This document shows positions 52,083 to 60,730 of a stretch of 64,000 nt of DNA, in pieces. Origin of the DNA: Proteus terrae subsp. cibarius (GTDB lineage: Bacteria; Pseudomonadota; Gammaproteobacteria; Enterobacterales; Enterobacteriaceae); NCBI RefSeq assembly GCF_011045835.1, contig NZ_CP047349.1, positions 806,001-870,000 of the forward strand. Direction: 5' to 3'. The notes beneath the pieces were generated by a model, which was not told where the DNA came from, did no database searches, and worked only from the letters and a program-made list of their open reading frames with translations. Within the stretch, counting starts at the first letter, position 1, and every line of letters begins with the position of its first letter. Both the position numbers and the translations under genes were made by a program.

Positions 52083-53570
52083 TCAGCCAGTGATTTTAGC
52101 GCCTTTGCTTTCTTCTTTCATCATACGATTTAATAAAGGTACTGTCGCCCACATAACGATACCTACAATTAAGGTCACAATACCAATTTTACCAAACACA
52201 TCAGTGTAAATAGGTAATGTTTGTAGTGGATCAGTAATACCTTCTGGTGCTGCGGTGAAGGTTGCTACATAACCGCCTAGCAAATAAGCCGTAGCTTGCG
52301 TTAAGAACCACATACCTAAAATAAAGCCCATCATGTATTGCGGTACGAACGCTGCAACCATTGCTAAACCTAACGCACTGATCATCAATTCACCTAAGCT
52401 CTGGAATAAATAAACCAGAACGATAAACCAAGGTGAAGTCAAGCCTTGAGCATCGGCAAACCACATGCCTGATGCTGCCGCTGTAAGGAATCCTAACGAG
52501 CACAGAAGCATACCTGCGGTAAACTTCGCTGGCATTGATAAGTCTTTACCTTTCGCGCCAAAATGGCTATAAGCGATTGCAAGGATTGGGCTAGCAATAA
52601 TGATCCAGAATGGATTTAGTGCTTGGAAACTTACAGGGTTAATATCAAAGCCTAAAAGTGTGTGGTGAACGTTATGAATAGCAAAGAAGTTCAGTGAAGT
52701 TGGCATCTGTGCATACAGAATGTAGAAAACAACAGCTTCTAACATCAGAACAAATGCAACATACATTTTATTACGTGCAACTCTATCTTTTTGTTTAAAA
52801 GCTTCACGGAAATAAATGAAGACAACAATAATAGACAGGCTGACTAAAACGATATTTGCAATCATCACGTTGTGCAGTAGCCATGCACAAATAAATACCA
52901 TCGCAACAGAACCCGCAATAACTAATAGTAGTTTGCTAAAGCTCATTGGTAAATGGTCAGGTTCAGAACCAATATTGGCAACCATTTTACGACAGAAGAA
53001 ATAGACTAATAACGCCATGATCAAGCCAATACCACAGATATTATAAGTCAGTGCATATCCGTAGCGTTCAGCAAGTACAGGGGCGATAGATAAAGAAATT
53101 AATGAGCCGATATTAATCGACATATAAAATAGCGTAAATGCGCCATCAAGACGTGGATCTTTAGGTGGATAACATTTTGCTAATAGGCTGGCAGGGTTGG
53201 CTTTAAATAAACCATTACCAACTGCGATAGTTCCTAATGCATAGAAAATTAAATTAGGATACATAATTGACATACCAGTCATGAAATAACCGATAGCCAA
53301 GACAATAGCACCTAAAACAATTGTTCGTTTTGTTCCTAATAAGTGGTCACCAACATAACCACCAATAGAAATAAGCCCATAAACGAGTGCAGAGAATGCA
53401 CCAAAAGTAATGAAAGCCTGTTCTTGAGAGAAACCGAGTTTACTAACAAAATAAACGGCAAGAATACCTTGTACGCCGTAGTAACCAAAACGTTCCCATA
53501 ATTCTACAAAGAAAATCATAAAGAATGGTTTAGGCTGTTGTAATAAACCGACTTGAGCGGGTTTATCCAT
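52083..53570 (-). CDS. dtpA: Proton-dependent di/tripeptide transporter (POT family, DtpA-like)
   Basis: Inner-membrane MFS symporter that imports di- and tripeptides with protons. The 495-residue product shows about fourteen membrane segments and the POT signatures: the ExxERFxYY motif as [10 protein letters not shown] near residues 28-37, AIGGYVGD-like [29 protein letters not shown] and FFAIHN. It most resembles E. coli DtpA/DtpB, and the two cannot be separated reliably here. It stands alone between fbaA (convergent) and an AT-rich intergenic region. Confidence 0.9.
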   Translation of the reverse strand: MDKPAQVGLLQQPKPFFMIFFVELWERFGYYGVQGILAVYFVSKLGFSQEQAFITFGAFSALVYGLISIGGYVGDHLLGTKRTIVLGAIVLAIGYFMTGMSIMYPNLIFYALGTIAVGNGLFKANPASLLAKCYPPKDPRLDGAFTLFYMSINIGSLISLSIAPVLAERYGYALTYNICGIGLIMALLVYFFCRKMVANIGSEPDHLPMSFSKLLLVIAGSVAMVFICAWLLHNVMIANIVLVSLSIIVVFIYFREAFKQKDRVARNKMYVAFVLMLEAVVFYILYAQMPTSLNFFAIHNVHHTLLGFDINPVSFQALNPFWIIIASPILAIAYSHFGAKGKDLSMPAKFTAGMLLCSLGFLTAAASGMWFADAQGLTSPWFIVLVYLFQSLGELMISALGLAMVAAFVPQYMMGFILGMWFLTQATAYLLGGYVATFTAAPEGITDPLQTLPIYTDVFGKIGIVTLIVGIVMWATVPLLNRMMKEESKGAKITG

Positions 53571-54113
53571 ATCTGTAATGCCCCTAATTATTATTTATTT
53601 TCAACAACGATGTTATTTACTCACATTCACGAGGAATGTTACACAACGGTAACATTATCTGTCGCATTTAGAGTGATGTTTGCAAATTTAAGAAGGTAAT
53701 CAGCAAGTCGAGTAGACTAATATATTGATAGAATGACTTCTCAAAGGTTGATCACACTGTAGGTAAGATTAATACCAGATTGAAAAAAATATTCATTAGT
53801 TTATTTTCAAATAAAGTCATTTAATTGATGTTTGGTATGAAATATAACCAGTAAGATTATTGTTTGTTTATATTTTAATCTGATTAAATTAAATAAAGAT
53901 AAAGGGAAAAAGTGGAGGGGAAATATTCTTGATTATGTGACTGATTGATTCTAGAAAGAATTTTTTCACTATAATTAAAAATTATTCTTTTATAACAAAC
54001 AGATGTTAATAAATATTTAATAAATACCTAAAAGTCAGCCAATGTTATTTAATTAAATAAATATTCACTTAATATAAATAAATATTTAATTTTACTTTGT
54101 GATTATAATCAAT
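53571..54113. other. Gene-free, very AT-rich stretch upstream of dtpA
   Basis: Holds the dtpA promoter. A perfect 8-bp inverted repeat with 6-nt spacer, AATGTTAC (53635-53642) and GTAACATT (53649-53656), lies 65 bp before the dtpA ATG and may be an operator. The rest is low-complexity AT-rich DNA with several AATAAATATT-type repeats around 54005-54090. Confidence 0.55.
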
Positions 54114-54142
54114 AAAAAACGCCCTTATTAAAAGTGCGTTTT
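54114..54142 (-). terminator. hpaC terminator
   Basis: Arms AAAACGC-C-CTT (54116-54126) and AAG-T-GCGTTTT (54132-54142) form a stem with one mismatch. T-runs lie on both sides, and it is 25 bp beyond the hpaC stop. Confidence 0.75.
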
Positions 54143-54167
54143 TATTTTGAGGTAAAATAAGTGAAAG

Positions 54168-54686
54168 TTAAACGGAGATTGGTACTTGTTCATTTTTAAC
54201 AGAATGGAAACGACGTTTGAAATAAATAAGTCCATCACCATCTTCACGTACTGAAATATTCCTAATTTCGGTCATATAAACAAAATGTGTACCGACTTGG
54301 CGCACATCATAAATATCACCTTCAAGGCAGGCAAGCGCATTAGTTAATACGGGTTGTTGTAATTGTCCGTTTTGCCATCCTGGTTGGGTAAAGCGATCTG
54401 CCATCGCGAGCCCTGTCATGCCGGCGAAATGGCATGCCATTTCTTCTTGCTCATGATTCAATATATTGATACTCAATTTTCCATTCTCTTGAAAAATTGA
54501 GTTCATCTGACTTTTACTGTTGATGCAAACCATCACGGTAGGTGGGTTATCAGTAACGGAACATACTGCTGTTGCCGTTAAGCCACAACATCCCGCATCG
54601 CCATTTGTTGCCACAATATTGACCGCAGCGCCTAAGCTTGCCATTGCATCCCGAAAAAGTGGGTTAGCCTGTTTTTCCTCAGACAT
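54168..54686 (-). CDS. hpaC: Flavin reductase HpaC-like (4-hydroxyphenylacetate 3-monooxygenase reductase)
   Basis: NAD(P)H:flavin oxidoreductase of the flavin-reductase-like family, which in E. coli supplies FADH2 to the HpaB monooxygenase. The 172-residue product shows FRDAMASLGAAVNIVATNGDAGCCGLTATAVCSVTDNPPT (in parts), the usual flavin-binding start, KLSINIL, GxxxF-type DRFTQPGW and a C-terminal FKRRFH. No hpaB or hpaGEDFHI gene is in the window, so its monooxygenase partner is either elsewhere or different. Upstream lies a perfect palindrome that HpaR could bind. Confidence 0.85.
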   Translation of the reverse strand: MSEEKQANPLFRDAMASLGAAVNIVATNGDAGCCGLTATAVCSVTDNPPTVMVCINSKSQMNSIFQENGKLSINILNHEQEEMACHFAGMTGLAMADRFTQPGWQNGQLQQPVLTNALACLEGDIYDVRQVGTHFVYMTEIRNISVREDGDGLIYFKRRFHSVKNEQVPISV

Positions 54687-54742
54687 TATTTACTCCTACT
54701 GCCAGACTTCTCGTCTGTGGGCGTCTTCACTTAAAATAATTA

Positions 54743-54758
54743 TTAGTTAGATAACTAA
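54743..54758. promoter_or_regulatory. Palindrome upstream of hpaC, candidate HpaR operator
   Basis: TTAGTTA-GA-TAACTAA (54743-54758), a perfect 7-2-7 palindrome, 57 bp before the hpaC start. Size and symmetry fit a MarR-family site. Assignment to HpaR is inferred from proximity. Confidence 0.55.
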
Positions 54759-55144
54759 AGAATCACCTAACTACTCCGCTAACAAAGTTGTAATGTTATT
54801 GCCGGTTTCTTTGTTGCGTTGTTTTAAAGCCGTAACGCTACCGCGCATAAACAAAGATAGCAATCTTTCTTTGTTACAACCTGTTAACTTTATCTCAAAA
54901 AATAGTGAGACAACCTTATCGCTAAGCGCCATTATTCCTAATTTAAAGGTAGGATAATAGGCAAATCAGGCTACTTTGGGGGATTGGCTGAGGGATAACA
55001 CAAATTGCCAATTGATGAAAATTGCGTATAGGTCAAGATGTTGCAGAATATGAAATAAACACGAAAAGAAGCATGGGTGATAAATTGCACAAAGGGAATA
55101 AAATTGCAAAAATTGAGTCAACTTTATTTATTTGTTAATATGAA

Positions 55145-55159
55145 TAATTGTAACAATTA
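55145..55159. promoter_or_regulatory. Palindrome upstream of hpaR
   Basis: TAATTGT-A-ACAATTA (55145-55159), a perfect 7-1-7 palindrome, about 118 bp before hpaR. It could be an autoregulatory MarR-type operator. It differs in sequence from the site before hpaC. The rest of 54687-55270 (584 bp) contains no gene; an imperfect inverted repeat around AACAAAG is visible near 54780-54895. Confidence 0.45.
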
Positions 55160-55276
55160 GTCTATTCTTAGAATATAGTCATTTTATAAACCATAAGTAG
55201 CGGTACTTTTTCACTATCTCTATTGAGTGATATTTTGTCATTTCACCTATAACACCATATAAAGAGCTTCTTGATT

Positions 55277-55714
55277 ATGCATGAATCATTAACTATCGCG
55301 CTATTACAAGCACGGGAATCTGCGATGGGTTTTTTTCGACCTGTTCTCAAAGAGCATAATCTGACAGAACAGCAGTGGCGGATCATTCGCGTACTTGCGG
55401 ATAAACGCTCTATTGATTTCCACGAATTAGCACAAAAATCGTGTATTCTTCGACCAAGTCTAACGGGTATTCTTATTAGAATGGAAAGAGACGAGCTAAT
55501 TTGTCGTTTAAAACCTGTGAGTGACCAACGTAAACTTTTCGTTTCACTGTCTGCCAATGGGCAAAGTTTATACGATAAAATTCATCCTAAAATTGAAGAA
55601 GGCTATCAATTACTTGAGCAAAAATTTTCCACTGAAAAACTACAACGACTAGCTGGATTATTAAAAGAGCTGATTGCGCTTAATCCAGATGATGTTGAAC
55701 AATCAGAGAAATAA
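55277..55714 (+). CDS. hpaR: MarR-family regulator HpaR
   Basis: Winged-helix repressor that in E. coli controls the homoprotocatechuate (hpa) genes in response to aromatic acids. I start at ATG 55277 (MHESLTIALLQARESAMGFF), which aligns with E. coli HpaR; a TTG at 55271 is two codons earlier. The 145-residue product contains LTEQQWRIIRVLAD, the recognition region LAQKSCILRPSLTGILIRMERD and the wing RLKPVSDQRKLFVSL. It faces away from hpaC across 590 bp that contains two perfect palindromes. Confidence 0.9.
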   Translation: MHESLTIALLQARESAMGFFRPVLKEHNLTEQQWRIIRVLADKRSIDFHELAQKSCILRPSLTGILIRMERDELICRLKPVSDQRKLFVSLSANGQSLYDKIHPKIEEGYQLLEQKFSTEKLQRLAGLLKELIALNPDDVEQSEK

Positions 55715-55727
55715 GTTATTTGATAAG

Positions 55728-55758
55728 AAAAAAGGAGATGCTATGGCATCTCCTTTTT
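55728..55758 (+). terminator. Bidirectional terminator between hpaR and betT
   Basis: A 13-bp perfect stem, AAAAAGGAGATGC (55729-55741) and GCATCTCCTTTTT (55746-55758), with T-runs on both strands, serves convergent hpaR and betT. Confidence 0.93.
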
Positions 55759-55779
55759 GTTGTTTTCACTCAGGTAAAA

Positions 55780-57783
55780 TTATTGCTTACCTAACACATG
55801 TAAGAAGTGAATGTGTTTTTCATACTGATCAAGAATATCGTGAATGATTTGTTCTTTCGTCCAACCCATTACATCGTAATCTTGTCCGCCTTCTTTTAAG
55901 TGAATTTCAGCGCGATAATATTTATGTTCTTCGTCTTTTTCTTCATCGCTTAATCCCGCTAAAGCAAAGGCCGGTTGAGTATAAAAACGCAAACGAACTT
56001 CATAGAAGAAATTTAAGTCATCACCTAAATCGACCTCAAAACCAATACGATCTTCTTCTTCATTATGAATATAGCATTGTATCGCTTGCTTACTTAGTTC
56101 CGCAGAAACCATTTCCATTGATGGCTGAATGACTTCATCCATAAAACGTTTTACATGAGAACGCTTAGGGAAATAGGCAATATTTCTTAAACGGCGTTGC
56201 CAAGGGATCGGATTACGGCTTGCTGGTGGTGCAATTGTCGTTAGCTGTTGGCTATCACGTTTATATACATCTACTCGCAATGCCTTTATTAGTCCATATA
56301 TAGAAGCAAGCAATACCATTGAGAAGGGAAGTGCGCTCGCAATGGTGACTGTTTGTAGCGCGGTTAATCCACCCGCTAATAATAAAGTGATGGCTGAAAT
56401 ACCCATTAAGGCGGCCCAGAAAATACGTTGCCATACAGGTGTTTCACTATCTCCCCCTGATGCTAAGGTGTCCACTACCATAGCTCCAGAGTCCGCAGAT
56501 GTGACAAAAAACACAATGACCATTAGCATCGCAACAAAGGATAATACGGTTGAGAATGGAAAATAGTTTAAGAACTCAAATAAAGCTAAGGAAACATCTT
56601 GTTGCACAATATTGGCGAGTGCCTCGGCACCTTTATCTTTGATTAAATGGATTGCAGTGTTACCAAACACTGTCATCCAAAGTAAAGTAAAGCCAGCAGG
56701 AACAAACAGAACACCGACAACAAATTCGCGGATAGTACGACCACGAGAAATGCGGGCAATAAACATCCCTACAAATGGAGACCATGAAAGCCACCAGCCC
56801 CAATAAAGCAGAGTCCATCCCCCTAACCAGTCACTCGATTTTGGTTCGTATGCGTAAAGATTAAAGGTTTTACTCACAATTTCGGATAGATATCCCCCCG
56901 TATTCTCAACAAATGATTTTAATATCAATACGGTTGGGCCGAGGATAATGACTAATAAAAGAAGAATTACCGCTAATCCTAAGTTAAGTTCAGATAAAAA
57001 GCGGATCCCTTTTTCTAATCCAGAAACAACTGAAATAGTCGCAAGTCCTGTTATTACAACAATCAATACAACTTGCACGGTTGGATTAATGGGTACATCA
57101 AAAAGGTGATTTAAACCAGCGTTAACTTGCAGAACACCGAAACCAAGAGAAGTTGCGACACCAAAAACTGTTCCCATAACAGCAAAAATATCGACGGCAT
57201 GACCAATAGGTCCATGTATGCGATCACCAATAATAGGATAAAGTGCAGAACGTAATGTTAATGGCAAACCATGGCGATAAGAGAAAAAAGCCAAGATTAA
57301 AGCGACAATGGCATAAATAGCCCACGCATGTAATCCCCAGTGGAAAAAAGTTAATCGCATAGCTTCTTTGGCTGCTTCTATGGTTTGAGCATCACCGGTC
57401 GGGGGCATTAAATAATGCATGACAGGTTCAGCAACGCCAAAGAACATTAACCCAATTCCCATTCCCGCAGAAAAGAGCATGGCAAACCAGGCAAAATAGC
57501 TAAAATGAGGGCGTGCATGGTCGGGTCCCAGTTTTATTTGACCAAAACGGGAAAGACCTAAATAAGTCACACTCAGCAAAACCAATGCTACGGCTAGAAT
57601 GTAGAACCAACTCGCATTTGTGAAGAGGTTTTCCTGAAGATGACCTAATTTATCATTAGCCAGCTCTGGAAATAATGCAGAGAAGCCAACGACCAATAAA
57701 ATTAACAACGCTGATGTATAAAAAACGGGAGGATTAATTTTCATCCTAACTTTTTGAGGGGTTATATCATTTTGTTGACTCAT
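55780..57783 (-). CDS. betT: BCCT-family choline/betaine transporter (BetT-like)
   Basis: Inner-membrane symporter for choline or related quaternary amines, used in osmoprotection. With the start at 57783 (MSQQNDITPQKVRMKINPP) the product has 667 residues (E. coli BetT 677); the frame open to 57963 is non-homologous. Family signatures: FAWFAMLFSAGMGIGLMFFGVAEP, the aromatic box GWTLLYWGWWLSWSPFVGMFIA and TSADSGAMVVDTLASGG. A hydrophilic C-terminal domain of about 160 residues follows the last helix, as in BetT. betIBA are not in the window. The specific substrate is inferred. Confidence 0.88.
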   Translation of the reverse strand: MSQQNDITPQKVRMKINPPVFYTSALLILLVVGFSALFPELANDKLGHLQENLFTNASWFYILAVALVLLSVTYLGLSRFGQIKLGPDHARPHFSYFAWFAMLFSAGMGIGLMFFGVAEPVMHYLMPPTGDAQTIEAAKEAMRLTFFHWGLHAWAIYAIVALILAFFSYRHGLPLTLRSALYPIIGDRIHGPIGHAVDIFAVMGTVFGVATSLGFGVLQVNAGLNHLFDVPINPTVQVVLIVVITGLATISVVSGLEKGIRFLSELNLGLAVILLLLVIILGPTVLILKSFVENTGGYLSEIVSKTFNLYAYEPKSSDWLGGWTLLYWGWWLSWSPFVGMFIARISRGRTIREFVVGVLFVPAGFTLLWMTVFGNTAIHLIKDKGAEALANIVQQDVSLALFEFLNYFPFSTVLSFVAMLMVIVFFVTSADSGAMVVDTLASGGDSETPVWQRIFWAALMGISAITLLLAGGLTALQTVTIASALPFSMVLLASIYGLIKALRVDVYKRDSQQLTTIAPPASRNPIPWQRRLRNIAYFPKRSHVKRFMDEVIQPSMEMVSAELSKQAIQCYIHNEEEDRIGFEVDLGDDLNFFYEVRLRFYTQPAFALAGLSDEEKDEEHKYYRAEIHLKEGGQDYDVMGWTKEQIIHDILDQYEKHIHFLHVLGKQ

Positions 57784-58091
57784 AGCTAACCTATTTTTTG
57801 TTATTTTCCTAGAAAGAGACTTTTCGCTACCTACTTTCTGATTATTTATGTTATCAGAAAAGAAAAGTTCATAAGAAAATTTGAATAAAACACCAAGCTG
57901 GAAAGATGTTTTATAAAAGAACGGAAATAAATTATTTTTTCCGCAATATGAAGAAAAATACAATTAAATCAATTTATTAATAACTTTATATATTAAATGA
58001 TTTCGCTCTTTAATAGGTTTCTCCTGTTGAAAAAAGGAGAACATGGTTACATTTTTTGCTTAATCGATCAACCCTTGTCTTTTTTTTGTAC
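57784..58091. other. Gene-free stretch upstream of betT
   Basis: About 300 bp of AT-rich DNA with the betT promoter. A 7-bp inverted repeat TTCTCCT / AGGAGAA is visible near 58019-58040. I see no gene. Confidence 0.45.
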
Positions 58092-58122
58092 AAAAAAAGC
58101 CAGTGAAAATTTACTGGCTTTT
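58092..58122 (-). terminator. Terminator of the repeat lipoprotein gene
   Basis: A 10-bp stem, AAAAGCCAGT (58095-58104) and ACTGGCTTTT (58113-58122), with seven T on the minus strand, 27 bp after the stop. Confidence 0.93.
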
Positions 58123-58148
58123 GATTCATCAAAAAAACTGAAATCAGA

Positions 58149-58784
58149 TTATTTGTTCTCAGTTTTTAAATCATCAATTTTTTGTTTGGCTTGATCCGTT
58201 AATTGATCAGCTTTATCAAGTGCTTTATTTTCAGTCTCTTGAGCTTGTTGTTTTACATCATTACTGGTTTTTGATGCATCATCTTTTAACTGATCAACCT
58301 TGTTGTCTGCTTCTTGCATCAGGTTATCTGCTGTTTTGCTCGCATCTTGTTTTAGCTCTGCAGCTTTTTCAGATAACTTATTGCTTTCGGCTTCTAGGCT
58401 TTGTTTAATTTCTTCAGATTTTGCAACACTTGCATCTTTTAGCTCATCAGTTTTCTGTGAAATGCTCTCTTTTAGAGCATCTGTTTTTTCATCAGCTTGT
58501 GTTTTTAACTCAGCGGCTTTTTGTTCAGCTTTATCTTTTAGCTCTTGAGCCTGTTGTGTTAATTCATCTGCTTTTGCCGATGCATCTTCTTTCAAGTCGG
58601 CCGCTTTGTCTTTTGCTTGTTGTGTTAATTCATCTGCTTTCTCTTGTGCTGTTTCAGTTACTTGAGTCGCTGTTTCTTTTGCCTTATCAATACCTTCATC
58701 AACTTTTTTAGATGAATCATCACAACCTGCTGTAATTGTAACAAGACCCGCTAGAACCAATGAAGTAAGTAGTTTTTTATTCAT
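58149..58784 (-). CDS. LEA-like repeat lipoprotein
   Basis: Predicted lipoprotein of unknown function. The start is ATG 58784 (MNKKLLTSLVLAGLVTITAGCDD), with GGAG 7 nt upstream; the TTG four codons earlier lies inside that ribosome site. Lipobox ITAGC, and Asp at +2 would favour inner-membrane retention by the Lol rule. The mature ~190 residues are almost entirely K/E/D/Q/A, arranged as 11-residue repeats (KADELTQQAKD, KADELTQQAQE, KTDELKDASVA) with strong helix propensity, as in LEA/apolipoprotein-type proteins. A 23-bp DNA stretch repeats exactly at 58552-58574 and 58618-58640. A role in envelope or osmotic stress is plausible but unproven; note betT nearby. Confidence 0.8.
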   Translation of the reverse strand: MNKKLLTSLVLAGLVTITAGCDDSSKKVDEGIDKAKETATQVTETAQEKADELTQQAKDKAADLKEDASAKADELTQQAQELKDKAEQKAAELKTQADEKTDALKESISQKTDELKDASVAKSEEIKQSLEAESNKLSEKAAELKQDASKTADNLMQEADNKVDQLKDDASKTSNDVKQQAQETENKALDKADQLTDQAKQKIDDLKTENK

Positions 58785-59051
58785 TTTTTTCTCCAAAATG
58801 TGTGTTCAAAAACAATTCAGTGATATCCCGCGTAAGAACTAGAAAAGGCGAGAAGCTATTGAGTTGATAGTAAGAGTTTACGGATAAACTATCGTAATAA
58901 GTATAGTGTGAGTCTTAAAATCAACAAATCTAAGTATATTAAGTGTTTTTTCTTAGTCAAATATCATCAAAAATAATTTAGATTTTTATCTGGATGAGAT
59001 TTTCTGCTTTATAATAATAAGCGTAGAGATTATTGGAAATGTGAGACGGAA

Positions 59052-59714
59052 ATGGAATATTACTTTTTGGTTATTATCAAATTTATTATTGGTTTTACTA
59101 TCATATTAGCCCATATGAATTTATCGGGTAAAACACAACTCTCTCAATTAACTCCTATTGATTTTATTGGTAATTTTGTACTCGGTGGCATTATGGGAGG
59201 GGTAATTTATACTGATGCGATCCCTCTTTATCAATATATTATCGTCTTCCTAATTGGTGTTTGTTTTATCTCTTTGCTTAATTATATCAGTAAGCGATTC
59301 AATTTTTTTCGTGCAGTAACTATTGGTGATCCTATTCCCATTATAAAAAAGGGCGAGTTTATAATGGAAAACATTATGGAGAAAAAGAACAAAATAGACA
59401 TTTTAAATATAACATCTCGTCTTCATGCTCAAGGCATTCACTCATTTCAAGAGGTCAATTACGCGCAAATTGAACCTGATGGACAAATCACCGTGGTATG
59501 TGATGGTGCAAAAATGCCTTCGATTATTGTTATGAAAGACGGTGTTATTCGAACATCAGAATTAGCGCAAATAGAAAAAGATGAAGCATGGCTTCAAGAA
59601 GAGATGAAAAATCAGCATATTGATAAACCAGAAACTATTTTCTTAGCTGAATTTTGGGATGGAAAAGTTAATTTTATTTTGCTAGATGGGAAGATAAAGC
59701 GAACTACGGTATAG
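59052..59714 (+). CDS. DUF421/YetF family membrane protein
   Basis: 220-residue inner-membrane protein of unknown function. Three hydrophobic N-terminal segments (about 5-25, 38-55, 62-80; the first with FIIGFTIILAHMNLSGKTQLSQLTPIDFIGNFVLGG in parts) precede a cytoplasmic domain with the family pattern GxPxPIIKKGEFIMENI and INVVIVMKDG-like IIVMKDGVI. YetF-like proteins are linked to spore or stress phenotypes in other bacteria, but the mechanism is not known. It is monocistronic, with its own terminator. Confidence 0.85.
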   Translation: MEYYFLVIIKFIIGFTIILAHMNLSGKTQLSQLTPIDFIGNFVLGGIMGGVIYTDAIPLYQYIIVFLIGVCFISLLNYISKRFNFFRAVTIGDPIPIIKKGEFIMENIMEKKNKIDILNITSRLHAQGIHSFQEVNYAQIEPDGQITVVCDGAKMPSIIVMKDGVIRTSELAQIEKDEAWLQEEMKNQHIDKPETIFLAEFWDGKVNFILLDGKIKRTTV

Positions 59715-59756
59715 ATAACTCACTAAAATATACGTTGATGAGTGGAATATGATTGA

Positions 59757-59790
59757 TAACGGTGGCGGCATAATATCGCCACTGTTATTT
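59757..59790 (+). terminator. Terminator between DUF421 gene and rnz
   Basis: An 11-bp stem with one G-T pair, TAACGGTGGCG (59757-59767) and CGCCACTGTTA (59777-59787), followed by TTT. It serves the plus strand and may also act on rnz. Confidence 0.75.
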
Positions 59791-59803
59791 AGTGAAAATG
59801 CGA

Positions 59804-60721
59804 TTACAATTTAAATACCTCAAAATCAGAAGCCATTTCAGTATGACTAAAGATCTGCTGACTTTCTTTGAGTAATCCAACACAGTCTTCGGGGGAATAG
59901 CGACTACTAATATGTGTGATAATCAGCTTTTTGGCATTAGCGTCTTTGGCTAATTGTGCCGCTTGTACCGTTGTTGAGTGTCCACGGCTATTCGCTTGCT
60001 CTGCCATTTCATGTTTAAACGTCGCTTCATGAACAATAACATCTGCATTATTAGCCAGTTTTAATGCATTTGGTGTGGGTTGTGTATCACCAAAAATAGC
60101 AATACGACGGCCTTCTGTTTCAGGGCCAATATACTCTTTGCCGTCAACGACCCTTCCATCTGGCAATGTAATGGTTTTACCTTGTTTTAACTCTTGTAGC
60201 CAAGGGCCAGCAGGAATATTGTCAGCTTTCAATTTTATGGCATCTAATTTACCCGGTCTGTTTTCTTCTTCTAAGCGATAACCAAAACAAGGTACAGGAT
60301 GAGAAAGAGCTTCACAGCTGACTTTCATGCCTTCCTCTTCAAACAGAAAGCCCGCTTCGTCAATTTCAACAATATTAATAGGGTACGTTAAATAGGATTG
60401 GCTTAATGTCAACGCCGTTTCTATAAAGGTTTTTATACCCGTAGGGCCATACACGGTTAAAAGTGTTTCGGTTCCTCCCATTGAGCGACTACAAAGTAAT
60501 CCCGGTAAACCAAAAATATGATCGCCATGTAAGTGGGTAATAAAAATTTTATTTAAACGCGGTAGTTTTACGCGGGTATGCAATATTTGATGTTGTGTCG
60601 CTTCACCACAATCAAACATCCACATACTTTTTTGTTTATTTTGTAAATCAAGCACCATGCTGGTGACATTGCGATCTTTAGAAGGGACGCCTGCGTTAGT
60701 GCCTAAAAAAGTGAGCTCCAT
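59804..60721 (-). CDS. rnz: Ribonuclease Z (RNase BN, ElaC)
   Basis: Metallo-beta-lactamase nuclease that matures tRNA 3' ends; in E. coli it also has exonuclease activity (RNase BN). The 305-residue product is the E. coli length. Metal motifs: FDCGEATQHQ, THLHGDHIFGLPGLL, GDTQPTPN and HEATFKHEM, then ITHISSRYSPED. Its ATG lies 9 bp after the rtcR stop in the same direction, so it is probably co-transcribed with the RNA-repair regulator. Confidence 0.95.
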   Translation of the reverse strand: MELTFLGTNAGVPSKDRNVTSMVLDLQNKQKSMWMFDCGEATQHQILHTRVKLPRLNKIFITHLHGDHIFGLPGLLCSRSMGGTETLLTVYGPTGIKTFIETALTLSQSYLTYPINIVEIDEAGFLFEEEGMKVSCEALSHPVPCFGYRLEEENRPGKLDAIKLKADNIPAGPWLQELKQGKTITLPDGRVVDGKEYIGPETEGRRIAIFGDTQPTPNALKLANNADVIVHEATFKHEMAEQANSRGHSTTVQAAQLAKDANAKKLIITHISSRYSPEDCVGLLKESQQIFSHTEMASDFEVFKL

Positions 60722-60730
60722 AATGAAATA

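Noticed and set aside
54000-54100. Repeated AATAAATATT-type motifs before hpaC's terminator
   Set aside because: Low-complexity AT-rich DNA explains them; spacing is irregular and there is no CRISPR-like or iteron-like regularity.
58300-58711. Plus-strand frames across the repeat lipoprotein (82 and 96 codons)
   Set aside because: They are shadows created by the low-complexity repeat composition of the minus-strand gene.
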